Of a stretch of DNA of 64,000 bases, positions 53,338 to 62,938 are shown one piece after another (the first letter of the stretch is position 1; each line of letters begins with the position of its first letter). The translations under genes were made by a program, and so were the position numbers. Below the pieces are notes generated by a model, which was not told the DNA's origin, made no database searches, and saw only the letters and a program-made list of their open reading frames with translations. The stretch spans positions 62,001 to 126,000 of the forward strand of contig NZ_JBBBNV010000008.1 in the NCBI RefSeq assembly GCF_037137075.1, given 5' to 3'. The stretch is from JBBBNV01 sp037137075. GTDB lineage: Bacteria; Bacillota; Bacilli; Paenibacillales; NBRC-103111.

Positions 53338-54729
53338 ATGGCAAACCAAAACCCGAAAAGCAAAAACTTAACCATCACCTATATTGGAGGCGGTTCCAAA
53401 GGCTGGGCATGGGGGCTGATGAGTGATTTGGCCGTAGAGCCCGAGCTGGCCGGAACGGTCCGATTATACGATATTGATGCGGAATCCGCTCAAAATAATG
53501 CCATTATCGGAAACCGGTTATCCCAGCGTCCGGATGTTGTGGGAAACTGGACATATGAGGCTGTTCTCAGCTTGTCCGAAGCGCTGGAGGGAACCGATTT
53601 CGTCATTATTTCCATTGTGCCGGGCTCGCTGGAAGAGATGAGGACGGATGTGCATCTGCCGGAGGAATACGGCATTTATCAATCCGTCGGCGACACCGTA
53701 GGTCCGGGCGGACTGATGCGGGCGCTGCGCACAATCCCGATTTATACCGATATCGCCAAGCACATTGAGCGGTATGCGCCGGAGGCATGGGTCATTAACT
53801 ACACCAACCCGATGACACTGTGCGTGCGGACACTATATGCGGCGTTCCCGGGCATCAAAGCGTTCGGCTGCTGTCATGAGGTGTTCGGCACCCAGAAGCT
53901 GATGGCCAAAATGCTGACCGAGCTCCACGGGGAGCAGGATGTCAAACGGGAAGACATCAAGGTCAATGTGCTTGGGATTAACCATTTTACATGGCTGGAC
54001 AGTGCGACCTATCAAGGCCGGGACTTGTTCCCGCTGTATCGCGATTTGTCCATCCAGTATGCGGAGGAAGGCTTCGAGCTGAGAGATAAGGGGCACTGGA
54101 TGAACAGCACGTTCTCTTCGGCCAACCGCATTCATTTCGACCTGTTTAACAAATACGGGTTGATTGCAGCCGCAGGAGACAGGCATTTGGCGGAGTTTAT
54201 GCCGCTGAACTGGTACTTGAAGGACCCCGAAACGGTCAAAAGCTGGAAGTTCGGTCTGACGACCGTCGACTGGCGGGTGAAGAACAAGGTCCAGCTGCTG
54301 GAAAAAGCGGGCCGTCTCGTCAGGGGCGAGCAGGAGTTCGAGCTGAAAGAAACCGGCGAAGAAGGCGTGAAGATGATCAAAGCCCTGCTCGGCCTGGGTG
54401 AATTGGCTACCAATGTGAACCTTCCGAACCAAGGCCAGCTTGGCGGTGTGCCGCTTGGCGCCGTTGTAGAGACCAACGCTCTGTTCAGCGAGGCTTCTCT
54501 TCGCCCGGTCATGGCGGGTACGCTGCCTGCGGCAGTCAACGCTCTTGTCAACCGGCATGTGCTGAATCAGGAGACGATTCTAGAGGCGGCTTTGACGAAA
54601 AATAAAGCTTTGGCGCTGGCCGCAATGCTAAACGATCCGTTAGCTTCCTCCATTCCTCCGGATCAGGCGACAGAAATGTTTAACCGGATGTTCGAGGCAA
54701 CGAAGCGTTATCTCCCGGGCTGGGAATAG
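53338..54729 (+). CDS. lplD: Glycoside hydrolase family 4, LplD-like alpha-galacturonidase
   Basis: A 463-residue NAD+- and Mn2+-dependent glycosidase. GH4 enzymes cleave by a redox-elimination route. The NAD-binding YIGGGSKGWAWGLMSDL is at the N-terminus; the metal-binding Cys and His lie in GCCHEVFGTQKL and VLGINHFTWL; WVINYTNPMTLC is typical. It resembles Bacillus LplD throughout (NPM, SVGDTVGPGG, AAGDRHLAEF), an alpha-galacturonidase of pectin breakdown, rather than alpha-glucosidase AglA or phospho-glycosidases. GCGGGAGGG lies before ATG. The binding-protein gene follows by 177 bases, which agrees with the lpl cluster of Bacillus. Confidence 0.9.
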   Translation: MANQNPKSKNLTITYIGGGSKGWAWGLMSDLAVEPELAGTVRLYDIDAESAQNNAIIGNRLSQRPDVVGNWTYEAVLSLSEALEGTDFVIISIVPGSLEEMRTDVHLPEEYGIYQSVGDTVGPGGLMRALRTIPIYTDIAKHIERYAPEAWVINYTNPMTLCVRTLYAAFPGIKAFGCCHEVFGTQKLMAKMLTELHGEQDVKREDIKVNVLGINHFTWLDSATYQGRDLFPLYRDLSIQYAEEGFELRDKGHWMNSTFSSANRIHFDLFNKYGLIAAAGDRHLAEFMPLNWYLKDPETVKSWKFGLTTVDWRVKNKVQLLEKAGRLVRGEQEFELKETGEEGVKMIKALLGLGELATNVNLPNQGQLGGVPLGAVVETNALFSEASLRPVMAGTLPAAVNALVNRHVLNQETILEAALTKNKALALAAMLNDPLASSIPPDQATEMFNRMFEATKRYLPGWE

Positions 54730-54774
54730 AGTCCGCATCCGTTTGTTGAGGGCAGGCCCGAAGGCTGTCCCGAT

Positions 54775-54809
54775 GGCATCCGCAATGCTGAACAGGCAAG
54801 GCGGATGCC
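54775..54809 (+). promoter_or_regulatory. Hairpin between GH4 and binding-protein genes
   Basis: A 9-bp perfect stem GGCATCCGC/GCGGATGCC (54775-54783 with 54801-54809), loop 17, without a T run. It could be a processing or weak termination element between the two genes. Confidence 0.45.
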
Positions 54810-54850
54810 GGGCGTATGGCGCCGGATGGGACCCTAGTAAACACTGCTTT

Positions 54851-54865
54851 TTGTAAGCGATTTCT
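54851..54865 (+). promoter_or_regulatory. cre (CcpA) site upstream of the LplA-like gene
   Basis: TTGTAAGCGATTTCT matches the cre consensus WTGNAANCGNWNNCW at all 15 positions. It lies 42 bases before the ATG. Catabolite repression by CcpA is inferred. Confidence 0.75.
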
Positions 54866-54906
54866 AGAAAACACAACGCGAAAAAGACAAAAGGGGCTGT
54901 TACAAA

Positions 54907-56421
54907 ATGAAAGTGAAAACATGGACGGCATCAGTTAGCGCAGCGGTGCTGCTTACAGGCAGCTTGGCCGCATGCTCCTCAGGCAATTCGGGCGAAGCTC
55001 CCGGAGCAGCCGAGGGCGCAAAGGACAATTCTCCAGTAGCCATTTCGATTGCGATGCCGCAGGTCGGGGATATTCCGGCTAAGGGCAATGCAGTGGAACA
55101 AGCTATCGAAAGCTATACCAATACAAAGCTGGACATTCAGTGGATACCGAACTCGGCGTATGACGAGAAGGTGAATGTAATGATTACGTCGGGCGAGCTT
55201 CCAAAAATTATTAAGCTCAACTATGTCCCGACCGTCGTGTCTTCCATTCAGTCCGATCTGTTTTGGGAAATCGGGCCTTACTTGAAGGATTACAAAAATT
55301 TATCCTCCCAAAACCAGCAGCATTACGACAACATCAGCGTGGACGGCAAGCTGTACGGCGTGCCGCTCTTCCGGGATATCGGCCGTGCCACCTACAACTA
55401 CCGCAAGGACTGGTTCGACAGCATGGGTCTGCAGCTTCCGAAGAGCCTGGATGACTGGTACAACATTCAGGTAGCGCTTACGACGAAGGACCCGGACAAA
55501 AACGGGAAAAACGACACTTACGGTATGGTCTTGAATAAAAGCTATCTGGACGGCGCTTCGGCGCTGATGACCCGTTTGGCGGTGAGCATCGGGGGCGTAA
55601 ACCGCTGGGGCGTGATTGACGGCAAAATGACTCCGGAGTTTATGACCAAGGAATACATGGACGTCATGAAGCTGTTCCGCAAAATGTTCGCCGAGAAATT
55701 GATTAATCAGGATTTCCCGGCTGTAGACGGAACGGAAACCGGTAAAATGTTCGATTCCGGCCGTATCGGTATCGGCAATTCCGTAGCGGGCGCAGCCAAA
55801 AGCCAGCACGACCGCACTTCGCAGGCCGTTCCGTCAGCGGTAGTCGATAACGCGCCGTTTGAAGGGCCGCAGGGCATCCGTCTGGCCGCAGAACCGGGAC
55901 ATAACGGCTTCCTGGCGGTTCCGAAATCCGCAGTCAAAACCGAGGCTGAGCTGAAGCAGGTGCTGACCTTCATGGATAAGCTGATGGATGAGCCGATGTC
56001 CACGCTGCAAATGCGCGGTATTGAAGGGACGCATTATGTGAAGCTGCCGGACGGCAGAACGGAGTTCAAGGACTTCGCCGCCTTCCAGCGTGAAGTGAAG
56101 CCATACCGTGACAATCTGCTTAACATTGAAGGCTACAACGTGCCGCTTCTGAAGGATACGCCGCTTGGCGAAAAGGGAACGCGTCTGGCCCGTGAGAACG
56201 TGAAATATGCCATTGCAAATCCGGTGCTTACGCTTACCTCCGCGACCTTCTCTGAGCGCGGCAAAGGGCTGGAGCAAATGATTAATGATGCCCAGACGAA
56301 ATATATTATGGGCAAAATCGATGACGCGGGCTGGGAAGAAGCCGTATCGAAATGGCGCAAAGCCGGCGGGGATCAAATGATTAAAGAATATGAAGAGTCC
56401 TACGCCAAAATGAAGAAATAA
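54907..56421 (+). CDS. LplA-like extracellular solute-binding lipoprotein
   Basis: A 504-residue large binding protein of the LplA/YtcQ/YesO-like class. The signal peptide ends in the lipobox LAAC. Ca-binding-like DPDKNGKNDTYG (about residue 195) and RKDWFDSMGL, typical of this class, are present. It would deliver plant oligosaccharides to a permease pair, but no permease or ATPase lies beside it. AAGGGG precedes ATG and a full-match cre site lies upstream. With the GH4 enzyme it is half of an lplABCD-like operon; LplB and LplC counterparts must be elsewhere or shared. It ends in a strong terminator. Confidence 0.93.
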   Translation: MKVKTWTASVSAAVLLTGSLAACSSGNSGEAPGAAEGAKDNSPVAISIAMPQVGDIPAKGNAVEQAIESYTNTKLDIQWIPNSAYDEKVNVMITSGELPKIIKLNYVPTVVSSIQSDLFWEIGPYLKDYKNLSSQNQQHYDNISVDGKLYGVPLFRDIGRATYNYRKDWFDSMGLQLPKSLDDWYNIQVALTTKDPDKNGKNDTYGMVLNKSYLDGASALMTRLAVSIGGVNRWGVIDGKMTPEFMTKEYMDVMKLFRKMFAEKLINQDFPAVDGTETGKMFDSGRIGIGNSVAGAAKSQHDRTSQAVPSAVVDNAPFEGPQGIRLAAEPGHNGFLAVPKSAVKTEAELKQVLTFMDKLMDEPMSTLQMRGIEGTHYVKLPDGRTEFKDFAAFQREVKPYRDNLLNIEGYNVPLLKDTPLGEKGTRLARENVKYAIANPVLTLTSATFSERGKGLEQMINDAQTKYIMGKIDDAGWEEAVSKWRKAGGDQMIKEYEESYAKMKK

Positions 56422-56472
56422 TGAGTTCGGGCGGAAAGCTCATGAAATGGAACGGAATAGCACTTGAACAGA

Positions 56473-56525
56473 AAGCCTCCCGCACCCGATCGGCTTGTAC
56501 CCGGTGGGTGCGGGAGGCTTTTTTT
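56473..56525. terminator. Strong intrinsic terminator after the LplA-like gene
   Basis: A 15-bp perfect stem (56473-56487 with 56506-56520; arm AAGCCTCCCGCACCC) followed by seven Ts on the plus strand and TTTCTG on the minus strand. It may also stop the minus-strand guanidine operon, which ends at 56659. A further small hairpin CCGCACTT/AAGTGCGG lies near 56580. Confidence 0.92.
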
Positions 56526-56658
56526 GCGCTGTATTCAAGAGGTCTGTCCTGTCCTTCGTCCTTGCTCTTTAACCGCACTTTAGAAGTGCGGCGAAGAAAG
56601 CCTGTCTGCGGCGGGGAAGGGGCTCCGCTCGCTGTTGCAGCGAGGGGGCTGGCGGGCT

Positions 56659-58446
56659 TTAGACCCCTTCCACCCTGCGCCAGCTCCCGAGGGCGGAAAT
56701 GTCCTCGGCCATTCCGGCGGCATAGGCTTCGCATATAAAGCCGGGAATCTCCGAGCCGTCCTCCAGCTCCACTTTGCCGATTCCGAGCGGGGCTGGAATC
56801 GAGGCGGCGAAAGCTCCGAAGTTCTCCAGCGGCATCTCCCATACCTCCAGCTGAATGGAAGCGCCGCCGTGCTCCTGCTTGACCATGCCCGGCTTGGCGG
56901 GAAGCCCGGGCAGCTTCACGAATTTGTAGCTGGCTGCCGAAGCCGCTTCGCGCACGAACCGCGCGCCGCAGGCCAGCAGCTGCTTTTCCAGCGGGTAACC
57001 GCGCATGTGCAGGCCGCATACAGCAATGTAGGTCGTTGTGCTGCGAGCGGCCGGGAGCACGTCCCGCATGGGGTATACGGGCTCCGGCCGGGCGGACGCC
57101 GGGTTTAGGAACAGCGCTGCGGCTCCGCTGAGCAGGCCTTCATTCTCGGCCAGCGCAAACAGTGTGATGCCGAACGGCGTCTCGGCAGCGGCATCGCCGG
57201 CGGGGACGGCGACCGCGCACAGGTCCAGCAGGTTGCAATGATTCGTATAGCGGCCCATCTCGCGATTCGCGGCAACCGGCTCCTGCCTTGCCTGCTCGCG
57301 CGTCCAGGTTCCGCCAGCCGTCGGCATGATGAGCACCGCGTCTTGAAGCAGCTTGCGAGCCTTTCGCTTCATATCCTGAAGCCGGTGCATGGCTTCGAAC
57401 ACGGAAACGGCATCGAACCGTCCGTCGGCGCCCGAACGCAAGATTTGCTCCGTTACCGGATAAGCAACACCCGGATTGGCAGCAATGAACCCGCCTACAG
57501 CGGCCCAGCGTTCGGCGACCCACGGCCCTTCGTACAAAATCGCCGCCGCCTCGGAAAACAAGGTATAGTCCACCGTCTCTACCGGAATACTGAGCGCTTG
57601 AATTCGCTCTACCGCCGAAGCCCAAGCCGATCTGTACGCCTCGGCAAACGGACCGTAAAATTCAGGCTCCTCCTTCGGCAGACAGAGCTTGACCGGAAGC
57701 TTCGAAGCAGGAGGCGCCATGGCTCGTGACCAAGGGTCCCCGTCATGAGCACCGCGTGCCACAGCATCTACGGCAAGGGCATCGTCGAGGTGGCGGGCGA
57801 ATACGGTAACGCAGTCGAGGCTGGCGCAGGCGGGCACAACGCCTTTGGTTGACCAGGCGCCCAGGCTGGGCTTATAGCCAATCAGGCGGTTCAGCGCAGC
57901 CGGGACACGTCCGGAGCCGGCAGTATCGGTGCCAAGCGAGAAGGCGGCATGTCCGCGGGCCACGGCCACGGCCGATCCAGAGCTGGATCCGCCGCTGATC
58001 AGCTCCGGCCGAAGGGCGTTGTGCGTCTCGCCATAAGGACTGCGAATGCCGACAAGCCCGGTAGCGAACTGATCGAGATTGGTTTTGCCGACGGGGATGG
58101 CTCCGGCAGCGATTAGCCGTTCTACAACGGCTGCGTGATCCCCGGGCACATACGTATATTCAGCGCAGGCCGCTGTTGTGGGCAGGCCTGCTACATCAAT
58201 ATTGTCCTTGACGGCAAATGGGATGCCCCAAAGCGGCAAGCTTGCCGGGTCCTGATCGGCCAGCCGATCCAAATACGGCTGAATAAACTGCAGCGAAGGC
58301 GGGGTAATCCATATGTTCATGGCGTGATCCTGCTGCGTCCGTTCTATAATGGTGGCCATGACGTCCGAGGGCGTCAGTCGGCAATGGGCATACTGCTCCC
58401 GCAGCCAGGCGAGGCTCAGCTCTTGTGGGATGATGGTCTTGTTCAT
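56659..58446 (-). CDS. atzF: Allophanate hydrolase
   Basis: A 595-residue amidase-signature enzyme that splits allophanate into CO2 and two NH3, through N-carboxycarbamate. The Ser-cisSer-Lys triad is visible: Lys in IPFAVKDNIDVAG, Ser pair in ISGGSSSGSAVAVARG with nearby TDTAGSGRVPAALN. After the amidase domain (to about 440) the C-terminal domain (from LLALYSGA-like to GFICEAYAAGMAEDI) is the extra module typical of AtzF/DUR1,2, not of other amidases. Its ATG overlaps the carboxylase stop by four bases. Final step of the guanidine pathway in this operon. Confidence 0.95.
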   Translation of the reverse strand: MNKTIIPQELSLAWLREQYAHCRLTPSDVMATIIERTQQDHAMNIWITPPSLQFIQPYLDRLADQDPASLPLWGIPFAVKDNIDVAGLPTTAACAEYTYVPGDHAAVVERLIAAGAIPVGKTNLDQFATGLVGIRSPYGETHNALRPELISGGSSSGSAVAVARGHAAFSLGTDTAGSGRVPAALNRLIGYKPSLGAWSTKGVVPACASLDCVTVFARHLDDALAVDAVARGAHDGDPWSRAMAPPASKLPVKLCLPKEEPEFYGPFAEAYRSAWASAVERIQALSIPVETVDYTLFSEAAAILYEGPWVAERWAAVGGFIAANPGVAYPVTEQILRSGADGRFDAVSVFEAMHRLQDMKRKARKLLQDAVLIMPTAGGTWTREQARQEPVAANREMGRYTNHCNLLDLCAVAVPAGDAAAETPFGITLFALAENEGLLSGAAALFLNPASARPEPVYPMRDVLPAARSTTTYIAVCGLHMRGYPLEKQLLACGARFVREAASAASYKFVKLPGLPAKPGMVKQEHGGASIQLEVWEMPLENFGAFAASIPAPLGIGKVELEDGSEIPGFICEAYAAGMAEDISALGSWRRVEGV

Positions 58447-61400
58447 GCCAGAGGCACCGCCTTTTCCTGTTCTTGCGTAATGCCAAGGAGGAGCTGTCCG
58501 GCATGTACTTCGTCGCCGGGCTCGACAAGCACAACGGCAACCCGGCCGTCGCAAGGGGCAGGCTGTGAAAATTCCATCTTCATGCTCTCGATGATGACCA
58601 GCGGGTCGCCCTTTTTCACCTCTTCGCCGGGTGCAGCAAGCACCTTCCAGACACTGCCCGGCATTGTGCAGCGCAGCGCCGCTGTCCCGGCGGGAAGCTC
58701 TTCTTCCTGCGCTGATCTGGCCGGCTCCTGTTCGACTGCGTATTCGGCCAAGCCAAGCGCCTTCCAGCTGTCCCGTTCTGCCTTGAAGGCCGCCTGCTGG
58801 TTGCTGCGGAACGCTTCGGTGCTGTCCTCAATCGAGCTCAGGAACTGAAGGTACTTGCCCAAATCGAATACTGTTTCTGTAATGTCCGCTTCAAAGCGGC
58901 CACGCAGGAAATCCTCCCGAAGCTGAAGCAGCTCGCTTGCTGTAACAGGATAAAACTGAATTTGGTCAAAGAAACGGAGCAGCCACGGCTTGCCGGGCTG
59001 GAAGCTCTCCGTTGAGCGGAGACGGTTCCACATCTGGATGGTCCGGCCGACGAACTGATACCCGCCGGGGCCTTCCATACCGTACACGCACATATAGGCA
59101 CCGCCGATTCCTACGGCATTCTCGGGCGTCCAGGTCCGGGCCGGGTTGTACTTGGTCGTTACCAACCGGTGCCGCGGATCGGTCGGGGTTGCGACAGGAG
59201 CGCCGAGATACACATCGCCCAGTCCCAGCACCAAATAATTCGCGTTATAAACAATTTCTTTTACGTCGTTCATGCTGTCCAGGCCGTTAATGCGGCGAAT
59301 AAACTCCAGATTGCTCGGACACCACGGCGCATCAGGCCGTACGCCCTGCTGGTAGCGCTGAATGGCAAGCTGGGTTGCCGGATCGTCCCAGGAAAGCGGC
59401 AGGCGGACAATTCGCGACGGCACTTTAATCGATTCCAGCGGCGGCAGCTTGCTGTCCAAATCCAGTATCCGGCGGCAGGCTTCGCTGACCGTGATTCGGG
59501 TCCGGTCAATGTGCACCTGCAGGGAGCGGATGCCGGGAGTTAAATCCAGTACCGGGATGGCGGCGCTCTCCTGAATGGCCTGTATCAGGGCGTGGGCCTG
59601 GAAGCGCAGCAGCAAATCCAGCTCAAGGGAGCCGTATTCAACGAGCAAGTTCTCGTCTCCGCTGCACCGGATCGTAATCGGAAAGCCAGAATTGTTCTCC
59701 GCTCTCGCAAGCACCGGATATTCCGGCGTGATGGACGGATCGGCTTCTGGCAGCTGGATCGGACTCAGCTGTACCCGGCCAAGCTCGCCAATGGCCTGCA
59801 GATTTCGCTCCTGCAGCTCTCGCAGGGCGTCAGCCGCTTCGAGTGTCAGCAGGTGGAACTTCACTTTATCGCCGGGGTGAAGCTGGCCGAGCTTCCAGAA
59901 CTCGGCGGAAGCGGTAGTGACCGGACATACGAACCCGCCCAGGCTTGGACCGTCAGGACCGAGCAGGATCGGCATGTCACCGGTCAAATCCAGCGTGCCC
60001 ACGGCATAGGCGTTGTCGTGGATATTGGAAGGATGGAGACCGGCTTCTCCGCCGTCCTCCCGAGTCCATAGCGGGGCCGGGCCAATCAGGCGCACTCCTG
60101 TCCGGGAGCTGTTGAAATGAACTTCAAACTCTGTTTCTGTTAAGGCGGTTAAATAGTCAGGCTTAAGAAATTCTCCGGTGCAATGAGGGCCGGGGATAAC
60201 GCCGATAGTCCATGTCCGGGTAAGCGCCGGACGGTGCGGCTCCTCAAGTGGGGAAAATCCTTGCGGGGCGGAGCCTTGCTTCACACCGAGCACGTCGCCG
60301 GTGCGCAGGGCGCGGCCGCCGTGCCCCCCGAAGCCGCCCAGCGTAAAGGTGGATGAGCTGCCGAGAATGTGCGGCATATCGAATCCCCCGCCGACGAGCA
60401 AATACGCGCGCATCCCCGTTTGCGCCTCGCCAAACCGGAGCACTTGACCGCGCTTGGCGAGCAGCGGCGTGTACATCGGCACGGCGGCTTCATCCAGCTC
60501 CGCCTGCATATCGGCGCCGGTAATGCAGAACCACAAGTCGCTGCGGAACAGGTAAGACCCGCCGCGCAGGGTCAGCTCCAGGCCGGGAGCGCGATCCTCA
60601 TTACCGAGCAGCTTATTGCCGATGCGGAAGGAATACGGGTCCATCGGGCCGCAGGGCGGGACACCGACATCCCAGTGTCCGGTGCGCCCGGGCCAGTCTT
60701 GCACGGTTGTCTGTACGCCGCCGTCGATGACCTCCAGCGCCCGTTCCGCAGGCGCGAAGCCCTCCAGCAAGCGGGTGTATACCCGGCCTTCCTCGACCGA
60801 CTGCTCCTTCAGCAGAGCCTGCAGGTAGGACAAGTTTGTCGTAATTCCGTACAGGCGCGTCTCCTCCAGAGCGTGAATCAGCTTGCGGATGGCATCGGCC
60901 CTGTCCTTGCCGTGTACGATTATTTTGGCAAGCATCGGATCATACAGGGAGGTGACGGTGATGCCGTCCCGCAGCCAGGTTTCGACCCGGGCCCGGGGAG
61001 AGAACGCCGCCTTGTCCACCTGTCCTGCGCTGGGGCGGAAATGGTTCAGGCAGTCCTCCGCATAAATCCGGGCCTGCATACTGTGTCCCTCCGGTTGGCC
61101 GAAGCGGGCGGGCAAATCGCGCAGCTCATCCGCCGCCTCCAGTACCATCCATTCCACAAGGTCGATGCCGAGCACTTCCTCGGTCACGCCATGCTCGACC
61201 TGCAGCCGCGTGTTCACCTCCAGGAAATAAAAGCCGCAGCTTTCAGGATCGTACAAGTATTCAACTGTACCCGCACTTCGGTAGCCGACCTCTGACGCAA
61301 GACGGCGAGCCGATGCCAGCATTTCTTTGCGCACGTCCTCGGAGAGAAGCGGAGCCGGGCTTTCCTCAATGACCTTCTGATTGCGACGTTGTATAGAGCA

Positions 61401-62081
61401 GTCTCGTTCGCCGAGGGCCGCTACCTCGCCGAACCGGTTTCCGAAAATTTGCACCTCCACATGGCGTGCCCTGGCGATATATTTCTCCAGAAACACGCCG
61501 CCGTTCTTGAAATTTGTCTCGGCCAAATGAATGACACCTTCAAAAGCCAAGCGCAGCGCAGCTTCATCGGCGCAGACTCGCATACCGATGCCGCCGCCGC
61601 CGGCTGTGCTTTTCAAAATAACCGGATAGCCGATAGCGGATGCCTGACGCACCGCTTCGTCCAGATCTGTAATGAGAGGGGTTCCCGGCAGCAAGGGCAC
61701 CCCGGCCCGCTGCGCGATTTCACGGGCGGAATGCTTTAAACCGAACAGCTCCATCTGCTCCGGCGTCGGGCCGATAAAGGTGATGCCATGCTCCCGGCAG
61801 GCACGGGCGAAATCGGCGTTTTCACTCAAAAAGCCGTACCCGGGGTGGATAGCCTGCGCGCCGGTGGCCAGAGCGGTTTTCAGAATCAGATCTGCGTTCA
61901 AATAGCTGTCCTTTGCTGCGCCGTCACCGATGAGCACCGCTTCGTCCGCCAGATCGACATGAAGGCTGTCCTGGTCAGCAGTGGTATAAACGGCAACGGA
62001 GGCGATGCCGAGTCTGCGCAGGGTGCGCTCAATGCGTACGGCAATGGCGCCGCGATTTGCAATCAGAACCTTGGTAAACAT
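58443..62081 (-). CDS. Guanidine carboxylase (urea carboxylase family)
   Basis: A 1212-residue biotin enzyme. Residues 1-450 are biotin carboxylase (FLEKYIARARHVEVQ, ERDCSIQRRNQKVIEESP). Residues about 470-1050 are carboxyltransferase with KipA- and KipI-like halves (GLGDVYLGAPVATPTDPRHR, YNPARTWTPENAVGIGG, GYQFVGRTIQMWNRL). The C-terminal biotinyl domain has the biotin Lys in ESMKMEF (Lys 1168). By homology it would be called urea carboxylase, but a guanidine-I riboswitch and two DUF1989 genes precede it, which is the context of guanidine carboxylases that make carboxyguanidine from guanidine, HCO3- and ATP. GGGAGTG precedes ATG. Substrate is inferred, not shown. Confidence 0.92.
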   Translation of the reverse strand: MFTKVLIANRGAIAVRIERTLRRLGIASVAVYTTADQDSLHVDLADEAVLIGDGAAKDSYLNADLILKTALATGAQAIHPGYGFLSENADFARACREHGITFIGPTPEQMELFGLKHSAREIAQRAGVPLLPGTPLITDLDEAVRQASAIGYPVILKSTAGGGGIGMRVCADEAALRLAFEGVIHLAETNFKNGGVFLEKYIARARHVEVQIFGNRFGEVAALGERDCSIQRRNQKVIEESPAPLLSEDVRKEMLASARRLASEVGYRSAGTVEYLYDPESCGFYFLEVNTRLQVEHGVTEEVLGIDLVEWMVLEAADELRDLPARFGQPEGHSMQARIYAEDCLNHFRPSAGQVDKAAFSPRARVETWLRDGITVTSLYDPMLAKIIVHGKDRADAIRKLIHALEETRLYGITTNLSYLQALLKEQSVEEGRVYTRLLEGFAPAERALEVIDGGVQTTVQDWPGRTGHWDVGVPPCGPMDPYSFRIGNKLLGNEDRAPGLELTLRGGSYLFRSDLWFCITGADMQAELDEAAVPMYTPLLAKRGQVLRFGEAQTGMRAYLLVGGGFDMPHILGSSSTFTLGGFGGHGGRALRTGDVLGVKQGSAPQGFSPLEEPHRPALTRTWTIGVIPGPHCTGEFLKPDYLTALTETEFEVHFNSSRTGVRLIGPAPLWTREDGGEAGLHPSNIHDNAYAVGTLDLTGDMPILLGPDGPSLGGFVCPVTTASAEFWKLGQLHPGDKVKFHLLTLEAADALRELQERNLQAIGELGRVQLSPIQLPEADPSITPEYPVLARAENNSGFPITIRCSGDENLLVEYGSLELDLLLRFQAHALIQAIQESAAIPVLDLTPGIRSLQVHIDRTRITVSEACRRILDLDSKLPPLESIKVPSRIVRLPLSWDDPATQLAIQRYQQGVRPDAPWCPSNLEFIRRINGLDSMNDVKEIVYNANYLVLGLGDVYLGAPVATPTDPRHRLVTTKYNPARTWTPENAVGIGGAYMCVYGMEGPGGYQFVGRTIQMWNRLRSTESFQPGKPWLLRFFDQIQFYPVTASELLQLREDFLRGRFEADITETVFDLGKYLQFLSSIEDSTEAFRSNQQAAFKAERDSWKALGLAEYAVEQEPARSAQEEELPAGTAALRCTMPGSVWKVLAAPGEEVKKGDPLVIIESMKMEFSQPAPCDGRVAVVLVEPGDEVHAGQLLLGITQEQEKAVPLA

Positions 62082-62228
62082 AAGCGGTCACACTCCCGTA
62101 CATAAAGGTTGGAATATTCCGATATTCAAAAACGATTTATAGATGAACCGGGAAATACCGGTCTTTTGTGTCTTTTTTGAAATGGCCCGGTCATTTATTC
62201 TGAAGCGCTTATACAAATTCCCGGAAAA

Positions 62229-62879
62229 TCAGCTGTCCCAGATGAGAAGCCGGATCGGAGTCGGGTTGTAGGCGTTGCACGGATTGTTCAGTTGAGGACA
62301 GTTGCTGATCAGCACAGTCGTACGACCGGCAGCCTGCAGCTCGACATAAGCGCCGGGGGATGAGACGCCATCCGCGAATTGCAGGCCGCCCTCGGGAGTT
62401 ACCGGGACATTCATGAAGAAGTTGACGTTCGGGGCCAAGTCGCGTTTGGAATAGCCCTGACCGCGCTCCGCCAACTGCAGCATAAAGGTATCCCGGCAGT
62501 TGTGCATGTGCTGCTTGTCATGAGCGTAGCGCACGGTATTGCTTTGGGCGGAGCAGGACCCGCCTAAGGTGTCGTGCCGACCGCATGTATCGGCGACGAT
62601 GGTGGCGAGGGGCTTGCCGGATTCGGAGCGAAGGACAGAACCGGTGGATAAATAAATGTTGCCCTGCCCGGCGATAGTGGCTACAGCGCTATAGTGATCC
62701 TCCGGATGATCGGCATCAAAAAATAAGGTATCGGCCGCTTGATTTCCCTCCAGATCCACGATGCGGAGAACCTGGCCCGGCTCCAAATCGTACATCCAGC
62801 CATCGCCGGCAAGAATGGTTTGATCCACAACGGCATCCGCCGGCTTGCGGGTGCTTTCAACACGGTTAAAAAGAGCCAT
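62229..62879 (-). CDS. DUF1989 protein, carboxyguanidine deiminase subunit
   Basis: A 216-residue DUF1989 protein of the urea-carboxylase-associated kind. Conserved metal-site candidates are visible: CGRHDTLGG with Asp/His, and HMHNCRDTF. NVNFFMNVPVTPEGGLQF and CPQLNNPCNAYNPTPIRLL are family blocks. Paired DUF1989 proteins (CgdA/CgdB) form a deiminase that converts carboxyguanidine to allophanate and ammonia; older names are UAAP1/UAAP2. GGAGG lies 6 bases before the chosen ATG. Second gene of the operon, 59 bases after its partner and 147 bases before the carboxylase. Which of CgdA and CgdB it is, I cannot say with certainty. Confidence 0.92.
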   Translation of the reverse strand: MALFNRVESTRKPADAVVDQTILAGDGWMYDLEPGQVLRIVDLEGNQAADTLFFDADHPEDHYSAVATIAGQGNIYLSTGSVLRSESGKPLATIVADTCGRHDTLGGSCSAQSNTVRYAHDKQHMHNCRDTFMLQLAERGQGYSKRDLAPNVNFFMNVPVTPEGGLQFADGVSSPGAYVELQAAGRTTVLISNCPQLNNPCNAYNPTPIRLLIWDS

Positions 62880-62938
62880 CTTGATTCCTCCCTGATATGA
62901 TAAATGCTCAATCGGTATCAATCGGTAAAAGGCAGATA

